DNA of 64,000 nt from Bisporella sp. PMI_857 (lineage: Eukaryota > Ascomycota > Leotiomycetes > Helotiales > Helotiaceae), in contig JAJSPD010000086.1 in NCBI GenBank assembly GCA_021307315.1, positions 1 to 64,000 of the forward strand, read 5' to 3'. The position numbers and the translations under genes were made by a program. Shown one piece after another: positions 51,748 through 62,816 of this stretch (the first letter of the stretch is position 1; every line of letters starts with the position of its first letter). The notes beneath the pieces were generated by a model. That model searched no databases. It worked only from the letters and a program-made list of their open reading frames with translations, and had not been told where the DNA came from.

Positions 51748-52117
51748 CTAAGTTCGGTAGTGTCGGTTTGAGAAAGAAACACTGTTTCGAGCTATTCTAT
51801 TGCTGTAGAGTCTGAAGTCCATGCATTCTCAGTAGCTGTAAACTTCCAGCCTTTGTATTGAGTGAAGCTTTTAGGAAACTATTGTTGTTGAACTGATTTT
51901 CCTTTAAAAATTACCAAAAGAAAAAAGGCTTTTCCGGTAGCTGAAACGCACTCAATAAATGAAGTCCAAGCACAAGAACCAAGCTGTTTCTTTTGAATAG
52001 AACGTTTTTCAGAGCTTCCAACTGCTAGCCTATTTGCTCTAAAGCTTTCTATAATACCTGATTTATCCATATTCCACCGATTTTCCGGTTTAATGTTTGA
52101 ATTTGAGAAAGTGAAAG

Positions 52118-52320
52118 TGTAAGGTGCTGGAGTAGTGTGGCACAAGTCAACTGCAATTCTGATACAAGACTAATCTCTACCCTCTCTACTACGTCCCGAG
52201 TCCCCTACTTATACCCTCCGTACCCCTGGCGGCTGCCCACGTGCCCATGTGTGCCCAGCATCATGGCTCTTACCGAGCCGCTCCTTGCCCCTTTAGCACG
52301 TGACATCCTGGCACCTGACA
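52118..52320 (-). repeat. 3' LTR of the gypsy element
   Basis: 203 bp, identical by eye to 57688-57890. Confidence 0.95.
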
Positions 52321-52471
52321 GTGCCCCCCTCTCTAGAACGTCGTCCTCGACGTTCAAGCCGGTATTACAAGCTTCAGGTGCTATTTTGAATACAGTAAAA
52401 GCTGGGTACAATAAAACAATCAACAATACCCGCCCTAAATGAATAGAAATGAGCAATAATCGAATCTCAGA

Positions 52472-55400
52472 CTATGAGTAGGCGGTTCTTTTCCGCTTCC
52501 TTTTCCTCGACCCTTTTGTTATTTCAAATGTAGGTCCTCGGTGATACTCCTGCACTACCTCATCGGCGTTTTGAAGGTTCTCTGCGGGCTCCCATGAGTC
52601 TTCCGCAGGAGAATACCCCTTCCAGCGTACTAAATACTCCATCCCCTTCTTTGTGGTTCGGTGGGCTTGAATAGCCTTCACCTCGTACTCTTTTTCTCCT
52701 TGTACTAGAACAGCCGGCGGTTCTTCCACGGCTTTTTTACGCCCATGCCACGGCTCTAACAAAGACACATGAAACACATTGTGGATCTTGTAGGATGGCG
52801 GTAGCTCTAGCTTGTAGGCTTGCCCGTGATCTCCCATGATTTCCACGACTTCGAATGGCCCTAAATACTTATTTGCAAGCTTGCGGCTAAGCCTAAGTTG
52901 TCGAATGTTCTTTGACGCCAGCATTACTTTTTCTTTCACACAGAAACGGGTTGGCTTGTGCTTGGCGTTGTAGTACTTCCTGTGCTCTTCGTGGGCCTTC
53001 CGGAGGTTGCTCGAGAGCTTTTCTCGTTCTTCCACTAATAGCTTGATCCTTTCTTCAGCTGCTGGCACCTTTCTTTCGGGAACGTCGTCCTCGACGTTCA
53101 AGCCTAGCTCAAGATCGAAGCCGTAAAGTAGCCTAAACGGTGTGCTGCCGGTGCTTGAATGGACAGAGTTATTGTATGTGAATTCCGCTAAAGCCAGTTT
53201 CGAAACCCAGTCATCTTGTCTGTAATTGCAATACGTTCTCAAATAGAATTCCAGAGTTTGATTCTGTCTTTCTGTCTGGCCGTCTGTCTGTGGATGGAAA
53301 GCGGTAGAAAGTCGGCGGCGAACCTTAAGGTAATACATGAAGTCTCCTCAGAATTTGCTTGTGAAAACGGATTCTCTGTCGGTAGTGATTCCTTTCGGGG
53401 ATCCGAAATCCTTATAAATGTGGTTCATAAACAAATCCGCAAGCTCATAAGCTTGAATATTCTTTCGTACAGCTATATAGCGTGCTAGTTTAGTGTATCT
53501 GTCAACTATAACTAGTATAGAGTCATATATTTGGTTGTGCTTTTTGCTGGGCGGTAAATCTGTAATGAAATCCATAGTTATCTCTTCCCAAGGTTTCAAA
53601 GGAATAGAAATCGGGGCCAACTCGCCGTAAATTCGGTGCTTTTTCGGCTTGCTTCTTTGGCATTCCGCGCACGTCTTGACATGACTTTTGACATCCTTTT
53701 TCAAGCCTGGCCAATAGTACTTTCGGCCAATTAGCTCACGCGTTTTGCGTACGCCAAAATGGCCAGCAAGCTCCTCATCATGATGTATGTGAATGATTTC
53801 CGCACGTATTGATCTCTCGTCAGGGACATATACAGCTCCTTTATGACGGAGTAAGCCATTCTCGTGGCCTATGCTCCATGGCTTTTTGCCCCCGGTTCGG
53901 CTTCGTTTCGTAGTTTCCTCGGTGATCTTTCGGACTAAGAAAAGATCAGTCTTCTGCAGTTCCGTCAGAACATCCCGAATCGGCTTCGTAACTCTACCAT
54001 ACACCGTTTCGGTCGATAGCGACATAATCGCTACCTTCCGTAGCACGCGCTGTTTGCAACCAGCTATGCCAGCAGCAGGCTTAAACCCAATTCTCTGGAT
54101 TACGCCGCAAAACTCTCTGGCCATGATTTTGTCATGTTTGTTTGTAGCCCCAGCATCTCGCCGGTTCGAGGTGCCTACTCCTCTGGGTAGACGCGACTTC
54201 ACACGAGCGCGCCCAGCTCGTGCCACCTGGAAGTACATTTCCTAGATGGGCCTTAAATGTATGAAATAGTCCTGCTACACGCAGTTTGTCGTATAAAGTC
54301 GGGAGAGACGTTTCTGCCTCTTCTCCGCTATCACCTCGATTCAGCGTCGACTTTCTATAGTCGGGCTTTCGTGAAGGTCCGTCTGCAGGATTAGTCGTTC
54401 CAGGTTTAAATTCAATTACAAAATCAAACTCGCCTAAGCTTTCGGCCCATCTTGCTTAGCGGCCTGTAAGCTTCTTTTTTGTTATAAAATATTTCAAATT
54501 GTTATGGTCGGTGCGAATCGTAACGGTATTAGCACTGCCTCGGAAGTATTGCTTCCATTGTCGAAAAGCATAAACTATAGCTATTAGCTCTATGTTATGA
54601 GTGTTATATCGAGACTCAACAGGGCTGAGCTTCTTTGAGTAGAAAGCGACAGGATGCCATCTAGCTTCTTCTCTCTCTCCGAACAGCTGCGAGAGAATCC
54701 TAGCTATGGCCTATTTAGAGCCGTCTGTTTTTACTTTGATCTTTCGTTGCGGATCGAAATGCCTGAGCAAAGGTGCTTTTTGGAACTTTGTTTTCAGGAC
54801 TTCAAAGCTCGCTAACGCTTCGGCTTTCATTCGAAAAGGAACCGTAAAGTCTTTCATTTTCTTGAGGAGGTCCGTTAGCGGCACGCATGTTCTGGCGTAC
54901 TCTTTAATGAACCTCCTGTAAAAGTTAGTAAACCCTAAAAACACTTGAATATTTTTATAACACTTAAGCACCGGCCACTCTTTTACGGTTGCTACGCGAA
55001 AAGGATCCATTTCTATGCTTTTAGGGCCTACAATAAAGCCCAAAAACTCAACAGTGTCTGTATTGAAGCGGCACTTAGAAAAGTTGGCGTACAGCTCATT
55101 TCTTTGTAGCTTTTCGAAAACCTTATAAACCGCTTTTGTGTGGTTTTCGATTCTCTCCGAGAAAATGAGTATGTCATCCAAGTAAACTACACAAATCACA
55201 TCTACAAGACTAACTAGTGCTTAGTTGATATAAGCTTGAAATGTAGCTAGAGCGTTTGACAGTCCGAAAGGAACAACTAAGTACTCAAAATGGCCGTATC
55301 GAGTACGAAACGCCGTTTTCCACTCATCGCTTTTTCTGATGCGTATTCTGTGATAAGCGTTAATCAGGTCTATTTTTGTGAACCGCTTTGCTCGACGGAG

Positions 55401-56270
55401 CTTATCCAGCGTTTCACTAATCAGAGGCAATGGCGTTTTATTCTTGATTGTGATTCTATTCAATTCTTTGTAGTCTACGCAAAGCCGGAAAGATCCGTTC
55501 TTTTTGGGTACAAATAGGATTGGCGCCCCTGCAGGACTAGTAAATCGACGAATCCACTTTTTAGCTAAGTAAGATTCAAGGTATTCTCTCAACACTGTTA
55601 ATTCATTTTCCGAGAACGGGTAAACAGGTTCCTATAGAAGTGTCGTGCCCGGCTCGAGGTTGATTTGATGCTCTATCGGATAATGCTTCGGTAAAATGCT
55701 TGCGGAAGCGTCGTTGAATATACCGACGTAGCCTGTATGCTCAAAAAGGAGCAACACCGGTCTCTCTTTAACTCGCCGTAAAACCAAACAATAAATTCTC
55801 TGGCTTTTACTAGCTTTACGGAAGCTTTTAACGCTGAGCACTCTAATCTGAGATGTCTCGAAAGGATATCGCCAGCTTCCTGTAGAAAATCGTATAACTG
55901 GGTCTACTTGCTTCAGCCAAGGAAACTCTAATATAAAGGAAACATTAGGTATGTCGAACTTACACGCTACGAAGTCGTGTCGGTGGGGTCTCGTAGTGCC
56001 TTCGGAGTCCGTAGCAGCTATCCCAATGTCTTTTATCCCGTAAGTAACAACTTCTTGCCCTTCTACTGTGGCCAGCTGGAAATGAGCATCTTTTGTAGCC
56101 CAACTATGCCGCATAGCCAAAGACTGTTTTACACAGCTCTGTTCCGCACCGCTGTCGATAAGTGCCCGTACTTCCTCCGTTCCTCCTTCGGCACTTGATA
56201 TTTGTACCGAAATAACTATCCGTCTTCTTTCTGCACTTTCGCCCGTTCTTCCTGGCAGAGAGGATATCAA
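52472..56270 (-). pseudogene. gypsy pol with several in-frame stops and C-terminal chromodomain
   Basis: Lies in a different frame from gag, overlapping it by a few bases, consistent with programmed frameshifting. Protease [31 protein letters not shown] and the catalytic CVVYLDDILIFS; RNase H KTDGSK..AIARILSQLF; integrase zinc region HHDEELAGHFGVRKTRELIG..CAECQRSKP and core ..MDFITDLPPSKK, TAFHPQTDGQTERQNQ; chromodomain EYLVRWKGYSPAEDSWEPAE. Stops at about 55632 (TAG), 55221 (TAA), 54711 (TAG), 54456 (TAA) and 53348 (TGA); most sit at expected Trp or Gln positions and are explained by single transitions. The chromodomain targets insertion to marked chromatin. Confidence 0.9.
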
Positions 56271-57622
56271 AAACGGGCTCTCCCGTTTCCCTGCCTAGGC
56301 TCAGGGCAATTAGTAGAGACATGTCTTTTTTTCCTACAATTGTAGCATTCTATATTGGGGCATTTAGAAGATAGATGACTCTCTTGGCTGCACCGAAAAC
56401 ACCGAATAGTGCTACGCCTACTTTCCGTGCCGGTACCGATAGAAGTGCGATTTACTTCACTCAAAAAACTCCCTTGTCCCTGAGTGTTTTCTGAGCGTGG
56501 AGCTGATATTAAGTCGGCTGTAAACGCTGGGTCATCGACGGCGCTTCTCCGCGGATTCCTCAAAGCTCCTCTAGTTGAGCTACTGGAGTTGCTGATTATC
56601 CGTTCCGCGCTTTCTATCTTTCTTGCTAGTGACACTAATGCCTTTCGGCTTCTAGGGACCTCGCCATGCCGTAGAATACGAGCTTTCAGCTCATCACGGA
56701 GCTTCCCGAACAGCGTTCGTTGGCGCTGAGCGTCATCCACAATTCCCAGCTCTCTCTCAAGTGTCTCTAAGTGCAATGCAAAAGCTTCGACTGACTGATT
56801 CTCCCGTTGCTTGGCGTTCTCCAGCCTGGTGGCTGTATTTAGCTCTCGATTGTTCTTATTTGTGATCAAATCAAAAAAGAAAACAACAAATTCTTCCTAT
56901 GTAGTGTTGCCAATTCTTACATCTGATTCGTAGCCGGCCCACTTTCGTTCCGTCATTGTGTCGAAAGCGATTACGCAATGGTCTATTTTCTGCGTGTCGT
57001 TGGGGAAATAGTGGTCATTATCTCTTCTGAAACAGCGTTCCGCAGCTGACACAAAAGCTTGCACTTCTAATAGGCTCTTCCCTTTGAATGGAGGCAATTT
57101 TGTTGGCTTGGGCACGAACAGCTGAGAGTATGGCTGGCGTTCTGGCCGTTTATAGGCTTTTTCCTCGCTCAATAGCGTTTCAGCTGGGCGTCGACGCCGC
57201 TTCGCACTCGTTTTTTTTTCTGATGCCTGATCCTCCTTACTGCTGTCGAGAGCACGCACTTGCTCCTCCAAAGCTTTCCGCTTCTTTCTGACTGCTTGGA
57301 TCTCTTTTGCCTTGTTGTGAGATTTTTGCCTTTTGCGCTGCTTCTTTTGGCGTATCTCCTTTTGAAGGTTTTCTACACGAGATAACTCGTGAGCCAGTGT
57401 ATCTTGTGTGTCCGAAACGACGTCGTCGTCTCTTTGTCGTTCTTGGAGCGTTTCATTTTCGATCTCTTCCGAGTATTCACTCTCTTCTGGTTCTGTGTGC
57501 ACTTTAATTGTGCTGGTGATTGCCGGTGGGTCAGGGCTTGGATTCTCTGTAGAAGATCGAGTAATAGGTCGACGAGCTGTAGAAGCAGGTCCAACTGCTT
57601 TCTCTTTTCCCTTCGATACCAT
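56267..57622 (-). pseudogene. gypsy gag with one internal stop
   Basis: ATG at 57622 (MVSKGKEKAVGPASTARRPI). The N-terminus is acidic and coiled-coil-like (ELSRVENLQKEIRQKKQRKR), then capsid (PTKLPPFKGKSLLEVQAFVS). TAG at 56897-56899 falls where WEEF is expected (..GNTT*EEFVVFF); the frame continues through NAKQRENQSVEAFALHLETL to two zinc knuckles, CFRCSQESHLSSKC and CYNCRKKRHVSTNC, ending TGA 56267. Gag packages element RNA. Confidence 0.9.
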
Positions 57623-57687
57623 GGCGTGTTGAGTACGATACTCTTTTGACTCGTGCCGAACTACACCTCGTTGAAAAGAGATTAGAA

Positions 57688-57890
57688 TGTAAGGTGCTGG
57701 AGTAGTGTGGCACAAGTCAACTGCAATTCTGATACAAGACTAATCTCTACCCTCTCTACTACGTCCCGAGTCCCCTACTTATACCCTCCGTACCCCTGGC
57801 GGCTGCCCACGTGCCCATGTGTGCCCAGCATCATGGCTCTTACCGAGCCGCTCCTTGCCCCTTTAGCACGTGACATCCTGGCACCTGACA
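57688..57890 (-). repeat. 5' LTR of the gypsy element
   Basis: 203 bp, identical by eye to 52118-52320. The primer-binding site would lie just left of 57688 (minus reading TTCTAATCTC). Confidence 0.95.
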
Positions 57891-58240
57891 GAAAGCAGCT
57901 GGAACCAAGACTTAATTATAGGAATTGTAGTATTATTGACACGTACAGAATCGATATTCCGGAACTTTTAGTCCTTAGAATAAAGTTGCGTCGTAGAAAA
58001 GCTTGAATCCACTGTTTGTTTAGTGATTTGTAGTCTCCTTTAAAAACTAGAAAGCGCTGAGCAAACTCTTTAATTTGACCATAAGTTAAAGGAACACCTA
58101 AAGCTTCTTGAGTAAAAACCCAATTAGATAAGTGATCCTTTTGCACTTTCGATAGTCTCTGCTGACTTTCTGCCGCAAGAATATGGTTCTCACTCCTTTG
58201 GTTGCGATTTTGTAGTGTACTAAAAAGAACACTCCATTCT

Positions 58241-58432
58241 TGTCACGATCACGATCCTATGGCCTGTAAGGGCGCTGAATAGGTGCTTCAATTACGAGAA
58301 TACTAAACTAAGGAGGAAAGGTGTAGCTGCTGCTGTGGCATCCCTAACATAAAGACCATGACCACGTGACCGCCATAGGCGAGCTGGTAAGCGAACCAAT
58401 GGGCGTCTGGTGCGATATTGAGGACCGTGACA
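58241..58432. repeat. solo LTR with TSD ATTCT inside the pogo transposase gene
   Basis: 192 bp, TGTCACGATCACG..GGACCGTGACA, flanked by ATTCT (58236-58240, 58433-58437). Removing it with one TSD copy restores the transposase frame. Confidence 0.92.
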
Positions 58433-58669
58433 ATTCTCGGCTGGCTGACTTAGTAGACTTTCTATTTTTGACATCTTTAAGAGCGTTAAGTAAGTCGTCT
58501 TCTGTATAATGATGCATAATTGCTTTGAAATGCTAAATCTAAAATATAGAGCAATTTGGAGTACAATTGGAATAATAATTGATTATTTCGTGGAAAGAGC
58601 GGTCTGAAAAATCGCTTATTTTGGCCGATCGGAATGGGGGGGGGGGGTATCGGAATGGGGGTGCACGGA

Positions 58670-59484
58670 CTTACTGTCTCTTCTCTTGTTGATGACCCTG
58701 CATATGATTATATGTGGCCATATCGACACGAGTACTGGGAAGATAATTTCTTTTCTAGCAACTAAAACTCCAATATTGGCTCTATGATAAGAAATTCACG
58801 TTCCTCGTTATGGTCTTGGATGATGGCGACAAGGGCTCGGACGGGAAGGTAATGATAGTACCGGATACCATCATTTCAAATACAATCTAGAAGCGCGATA
58901 GGAAATCCAAGGAAGCTAAGGCTATATGAGCAAAGAAAAATACAATGCTGAACGTAATTGATAGTAAGCCTACCACAGAACTTCTAGCTTAACACCCCAT
59001 GTTTCTGAGTCAACATCTATTTCTCGCTCGTTTTGCGCAGCCTGCTACTGACCGTCTTACCGGGCTTCACCACTGCAGTTGAATCCTGGTCACTATCCAA
59101 GAAATACATCCGGCGCGATGCCGACTTCTCTCGTCTGAATGCTCTCGGAGAAGCAGTTGCTGAAATCGGAATAAAGTATTGGGCCAACACGCCGGAGAAA
59201 TGGTTGCTTGAGCTGATCGTACGGATGTCCAGTATCGACGTCGTGGAGCCGCGACTACATTGATCAAATGGGGTACGGATAAAGCAGATCAGGAAGGATT
59301 GCCATGTAGGGTGGAGGCCAGCCCTATGGCGAAGCCTGTTTATGCTTCTTGTGGATTTAAGGAGTTGGGGCCTTGGGGAGTGCAAGTTAATGGCCAGGAA
59401 GAGGTGTTCGAAATGTGGTGTATGCGAAGAGGTGTACAAATGAAGAGCGAGAAAAGGGAGAGATCGGAGGTTTGGCCAGTCTGA
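58670..59484 (+). pseudogene. GNAT-family N-acetyltransferase, 5' truncated and frameshifted
   Basis: GNAT enzymes transfer acetyl groups from acetyl-CoA. Coding begins abruptly at the pogo edge: LTVSSLVDDPAYDYMWPYRH, a frame change near 58765, then KLQYWLYDKKFTFLVMVLDD. After a further break SRLNALGEAVAEIGIKYWAN and EKWLLELIV appear; a 1-nt slip at about 59215 precedes the CoA-binding turn TDVQYRRRGAATTLIKWGTD. The last part, GLPCRVEASPMAKPVYASCG, leads to a stop at 59484. Order and motifs match fungal GNATs throughout. N-terminal codons are missing. Confidence 0.8.
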
Positions 59485-59826
59485 TCTAGTGACGGCAAGA
59501 ACGGGAAGCAGATATTTTCCATGTTCCCACCAAGGACCCAAACAGATTTTGTCTTTGCAAAGCTTCTCATACGAATAATACATCAGAACCAACCCTAATT
59601 GGCGTGTGATTCGACATTTGAGAACCTGCGACATTCATATTGATCCTACCACCTGAGTATAAAGTCCTGCCACACCTCTCAAGTCAATGGCATTTTCCGA
59701 GCTATCTTTTTCCCCTCTGGCCATAAAAGAAGAGTCTTTCTGCCTATCTCATCCTCTTAGCACCGCCTGTATTTCTAGAACATCCCAAAACATCCGTCTG
59801 TACCCCGGAACCAGAGCTTGATCACA
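59485..59826. other. intergenic, GNAT to BTB
   Basis: 342 bp. A minus-strand frame spanning 59634-59017 is antisense to the GNAT relic and has no own motif. Nothing else is seen. Confidence 0.4.
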
Positions 59827-60438
59827 ATGCCGCTGGAGCGGAAGAGTACGGATGCTACTGTGGCCTTCTATTCTGCTGCTTTGTCCTCGGAAAGACAAAA
59901 TGTCTCTTCTGCGGCGTCTCTGAAGCTAATTCCAGCACCAGGAACAAAATCCTTTCTCGAGCATAGCCCTGCACCACTTTCTATATATCAACAACTGGCC
60001 TTTTCGGTATGTCCGCCGTAGATATGGTCCATATCTACGTCGGAGAAAAACTATACTTACGCATGCACAAGAAGCTCCCTTACGAACGAACCCCTTCGAA
60101 GAGACGTTCAATGGCTCATTTAAAGAAGCTACCGGGGGCTTAGCTAAGTTCCCCGCGGCCAATGCCGATCTATTCGATTGCCTCTCAAATGTGGTGGGAT
60201 AGAACCTGAATCATACAGCATTATCACTAATTTCAAACCTTGAGGCTTCTATAAAGGCTACACGCGCTACCGAGCTATTCCCGTGGTACTTGGTTGAGTT
60301 GTACTTTCTCGTCGAGAAATTCTGCCTCCCGGAACACAAGGATCTTATTATGGACGAGTTCATCGATTTTGGAAAACGACAAGATCGGTTATCCGACATG
60401 GACCTTGCACAATGTATCTATGCACAGACTCTGTCATA
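59827..60438 (+). pseudogene. BTB/POZ-domain protein, frameshifted
   Basis: BTB domains mediate dimerisation and cullin-3 recruitment. ATG at 59827 (MPLERKSTDATVAFYSAALS). The BTB core appears in pieces: DMVHIYVGEKLYLRMHKKL, a shift, then TNPFEETFNGSFKEATGGLA, KFPAANADLFDCLSNVVG stop, and later the C-terminal helix PWYLVELYFLVEKFCLPEHK followed by DLIMDEFIDFGKRQDRLSDM to TAG 60438. At least one frameshift and one stop separate them. The family match (VGxxxxxxxHxxxLxxxSxxFxxAxxGxFxEA) is good. Confidence 0.75.
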
Positions 60439-60450
60439 GCCAGGTCGGTT

Positions 60451-60616
60451 AGTGTTTGTATCACTCTGTGAGTGATACTTCTTGGTTTTGATAACTTGCA
60501 ATTACTCAAGTCGGTACCTACGGGGCACGTAGCACCGCGATCTCTGCACAGTGCTAGTATGCTCGTTGTAGGTGGTTGACTTGTTCTTTTTTCATTCTTC
60601 TAAGTCTATTGCTGCG
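60451..60616 (+). repeat. R1 copy, left arm of an inverted pair
   Basis: GTGTTTGTATCACTCTGTGAGTG.. through GTAGCACCGCGAT and TCTATTGCTGCGTAC; the inverted partner is at 62027-62171, 1.4 kb downstream. Confidence 0.8.
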
Positions 60617-61091
60617 TACAAGAGTATATGCCCGTGTGGTCCGTGCGTCGCGTGGTGTGCTATTCACTCGTACCAACAGGTAGTTTGTTTGTTTGTTTTT
60701 CTGTATAACGTCTAACAAAGGGCCGTGCGTAGCACAGGACCTACTCCGAATTCGAAGATATGACGCTAAGAGTAAGCTCCTAGAAGCCGGAGGCTGAAAG
60801 CCTGGAACATACTGGGACACTTGGTGTTTTTCCTCACCCACAAGTATTACTCAGGGAGGTATTTACACTGAAACTAAGTATTGAGTCCTCCTCTATACTC
60901 TAGCCTTTCTACTCCCCGTGGCTCTCGCGCCATCATTATATAAAGTTTATAACAAAGGAAAGTGTAGTTGTAACAAACAGAGGGCAGCTGGAGGGATTGC
61001 AATATAGCAGGTGAGGACACGTATAAGACACGTGATTGGCAATGCAAAAGCAGTAGTATTGTATTGATATGAAATGCGTCACCGAGCTCTC

Positions 61092-61521
61092 TGTCAGAAT
61101 AAGTGGTATTAGGCAGGAGAATCTGCGAGGATATCACGGCGATAGAATACAGACTTGCAAAAGCATTACGGATAATGATATTGTCTACAGTTCTAAGCCG
61201 TATATATGTATGTAACAGAGATTTTATTAAAATAGAAGAAGAAAGTCACGGGGCCGTCGGAAATTATAGGGTAAAACGAGTCAATTGCTGAAAGTTGTAG
61301 AACATGAACTACAGGAGAGAATCTCTCTATTTATAGAAGTGTGATACTCACACGTAAGTATCACATACGTCAGTAAATTCATCATCGAAGGCAAAAGTAC
61401 GTATGCATCTTGCGCAAGCATACCTACAACTTCCCCAATAGGCTAGGTATGATCCTTAGACCTAGCCTGTTCAACAGATTTTCTAGCTCCTTGGCCTACT
61501 TACGTAAACCGATTCCTGACA
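61092..61521. repeat. TGTCAGAA 174-bp element with TSD CTCTC, interrupted
   Basis: TGTCAGAATAAGTGG..GATTCCTGACA, flanked by CTCTC (61087-61091, 61522-61526). After removing the inner LTR (251 bp) and its 5-bp duplication exactly 174 bp remain, equal to the sister 39654-39827. Confidence 0.9.
61225..61475. repeat. innermost solo LTR with TSD GATTT
   Basis: 251 bp, TATTAAAATAG..CCTGTTCAACA, flanked by GATTT (61220-61224, 61476-61480); sister of 15849-16065. Confidence 0.88.
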
Positions 61522-62026
61522 CTCTCAGAGCGCCTCGTGTATATATAGCCTGCTCTCCTCGAGCTCCTCTTCCTTCCTTAGCTATAGATTCTCGTATAAT
61601 ACCACCTTTAACTTCTGTATCTGTAAATCCACAGCGTGTGCCGTGACAAAATATAGGCCTTTGAATCCATGAAAGACTCAAGCTTGCTCTCCTTCAAGGA
61701 ATTCTAGCTTCCTTTAATGTCCTTCGCCCCTCGACTGTGTTGTATTCTTTCTTTACAGCCACCGAGCTTGTGATTTGCTTGTGATTTGAATATCTCCGAA
61801 AGTACTTTAACAGCTGAAGCCTACGACATTCTAGGTCCCACACCTTTGTAGTGGCTGTAAGCCTGTAGCTGCTGTAGCTCCAAGCCTGTGGCTGGCTATG
61901 GGCTGGTTACGCCGTTTGCAGCCCAGATCGCTGTGTAGCTGAAAACTTTAATTTCTCCCGTAAGGACTTTTATTCCATATCCGGGGTCTTGAACTGATTT
62001 GACAGACCCTGGCTGTTACACAAACC

Positions 62027-62171
62027 TAGGAGAATCAATACAAGAACAAGTCAACCACCTACAACGAGCATACTAACACTGCGCAGAGATCGCGGTGTTA
62101 CGTGCCTAGTAGGTACCGACTTGAGCAATTGAAAGTCACCGGAACAAGTATCTCTTATAGAGTGATGCAAA
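62027..62171 (-). repeat. R1 copy, right arm of the inverted pair
   Basis: Minus-strand reading GTTTGCATCACTCTATAAGA.. with CTCAAGTCGGTACCTACTAGG and AACACCGCGATCTCTGCGC; partner of 60451-60616. Confidence 0.8.
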
Positions 62172-62203
62172 CAATTAGTGATCGCTTTGGAAACATTCTT
62201 TGT

Positions 62204-62443
62204 TGTAACTCAAGGCGAACAGGGATCTCGATCCGTAGATCTCAGGAAGAGGGACTCAAAGGTGTGAACGGCTATCAATTGTTATAATAAAGAGAACAAG
62301 TTACAGATAGAAGAAAGGAAAGAGAGCAGTGCTTTATATACAGGAGACTGGCCAAGGGCCAGTGTAAGCGAGCCCTGTGGAGTCAGGGGCCGAGCCCTAA
62401 AAGGCCGAGCTCCAAGGGGCTCTAAGCGAGGTGGGGCCGTGAC
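62204..62443. repeat. solo LTR (TGTAACTCAAGG..CCGTGACA)
   Basis: 240 bp; family of 35744-35963 and 51460-51747. It replaces the 5' part of the SDR gene on its right. No TSD. Confidence 0.8.
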
Positions 62444-62458
62444 AAATAAGGCGTAATA

Positions 62459-62816
62459 GGTCTCACCCAAGCCTGCGGTTCCGAAAGCCTCTTCGCAACG
62501 GATAACACCACGGTCAACCGCATCTGTCCAGCCTTCTTCATCACAGATCATGTGTCCACCACATGTTCGTGATAAGTGGCCGCAAGAACATGTCACGCAT
62601 ATGAGCACAGTTCTCAAAGCTATAGAAAAGTTCCTGGATAATGATGAGATGACGGGACAAGTGATGGAGTTGAGTTTGGAACATGTGCATTTTAGAGAGC
62701 CGCATCCGTTTTTGGACGATAACATGAGGTGGATTGCGGTGGAGTCGGGAAGCTTTTTGGATGAGGCGTGTCAAGAACCGCCGAAGGATAAGTTTGGTAG
62801 TGAGGAGAAGGTGTGA
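62459..62816 (+). pseudogene. short-chain dehydrogenase (SDR) 3' fragment
   Basis: Coding starts at the LTR edge with GLTQACGSESLFATDNTTVN, RICPAFFITDHVSTTCS (the region after the SDR active-site YxxxK), then a frame change near 62570 and KWPQEHVTHMSTVLKAIEKF, LDNDEMTGQVMELSLEHVHF, ending TGA at 62816. The Rossmann NAD-binding half and the catalytic Tyr/Lys are absent. Resembles the C-terminal half of 15-hydroxyprostaglandin-dehydrogenase-like fungal SDRs. Confidence 0.7.

Larger units (their letters stand above)
52118..57890 (-). mobile_element. complete chromodomain Ty3/gypsy element with TSD GAAAG
   Basis: 5,773 bp bounded by 203-bp LTRs (52118-52320, 57688-57890) identical by eye, with GAAAG on both sides (52113-52117, 57891-57895). 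Minus-strand order: gag with two CCHC knuckles, protease, RT, RNase H, integrase, chromodomain. A polypurine tract (minus reading AGAGAGGGGGGCAC, 52321-52334) abuts the 3' LTR. Six in-frame stops interrupt gag-pol. Identical LTRs mean recent insertion, so the copy was probably mobilised in trans. Confidence 0.95.
51748..58669 (-). mobile_element. Fot1/pogo-type DNA transposon relic, split by two insertions
   Basis: Host pieces are 58669-58433, 58240-57891 and 52117-51748. The start ATG at 58515 gives MHHYTEDDLLNALKDVKNRK; bridging the solo LTR 58241-58432 (TSD ATTCT) continues to AAESQQRLSKVQKDHLSNWV and IKEFAQRFL..SLNKQWIQAFLRR, the CENP-B-type helix-turn-helix pair. Beyond the gypsy insertion the DDE domain reads IKPENRWNMDKSGI (first Asp), FRANRLAVGSS, SFIECVSATGKAFFLLVIFK and, after stops, WKFTATENAWTSDSTAIE. 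The second and third acidic residues are lost because the element is cut at 51748 by another LTR. It appears inserted in a GNAT gene on its right. Confidence 0.85.
61075..61648 (+). repeat. TRIM-family solo LTR interrupted by a nested element
   Basis: Left part TGCGTCACCGAGCTCTC (61075-61091), right part CTCTCAGAGCGCCTCGTG..GTGTGCCGTGACA (61522-61648). Together they match 13349-13522, with an internal deletion in the left part. Confidence 0.75.
60969..62020. repeat. TGTAACA-family LTR interrupted by nested repeats
   Basis: TGTAACAAACAGAGGGCAGC at 60969 and ..CTGGCTGTTACA ending at 62020 are the two ends of one LTR of the 25915/41071 family. The break occurs after GTATTGATATGAAA (61074) and host sequence resumes at about 61649 with AAAGACTCAAGCTTGC. 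No TSD is seen. Confidence 0.7.

Noticed and set aside
59017..59634. 205-codon minus-strand frame
   Set aside because: Lies over the GNAT relic, whose plus-strand motifs are convincing. The antisense product has no recognisable domain.
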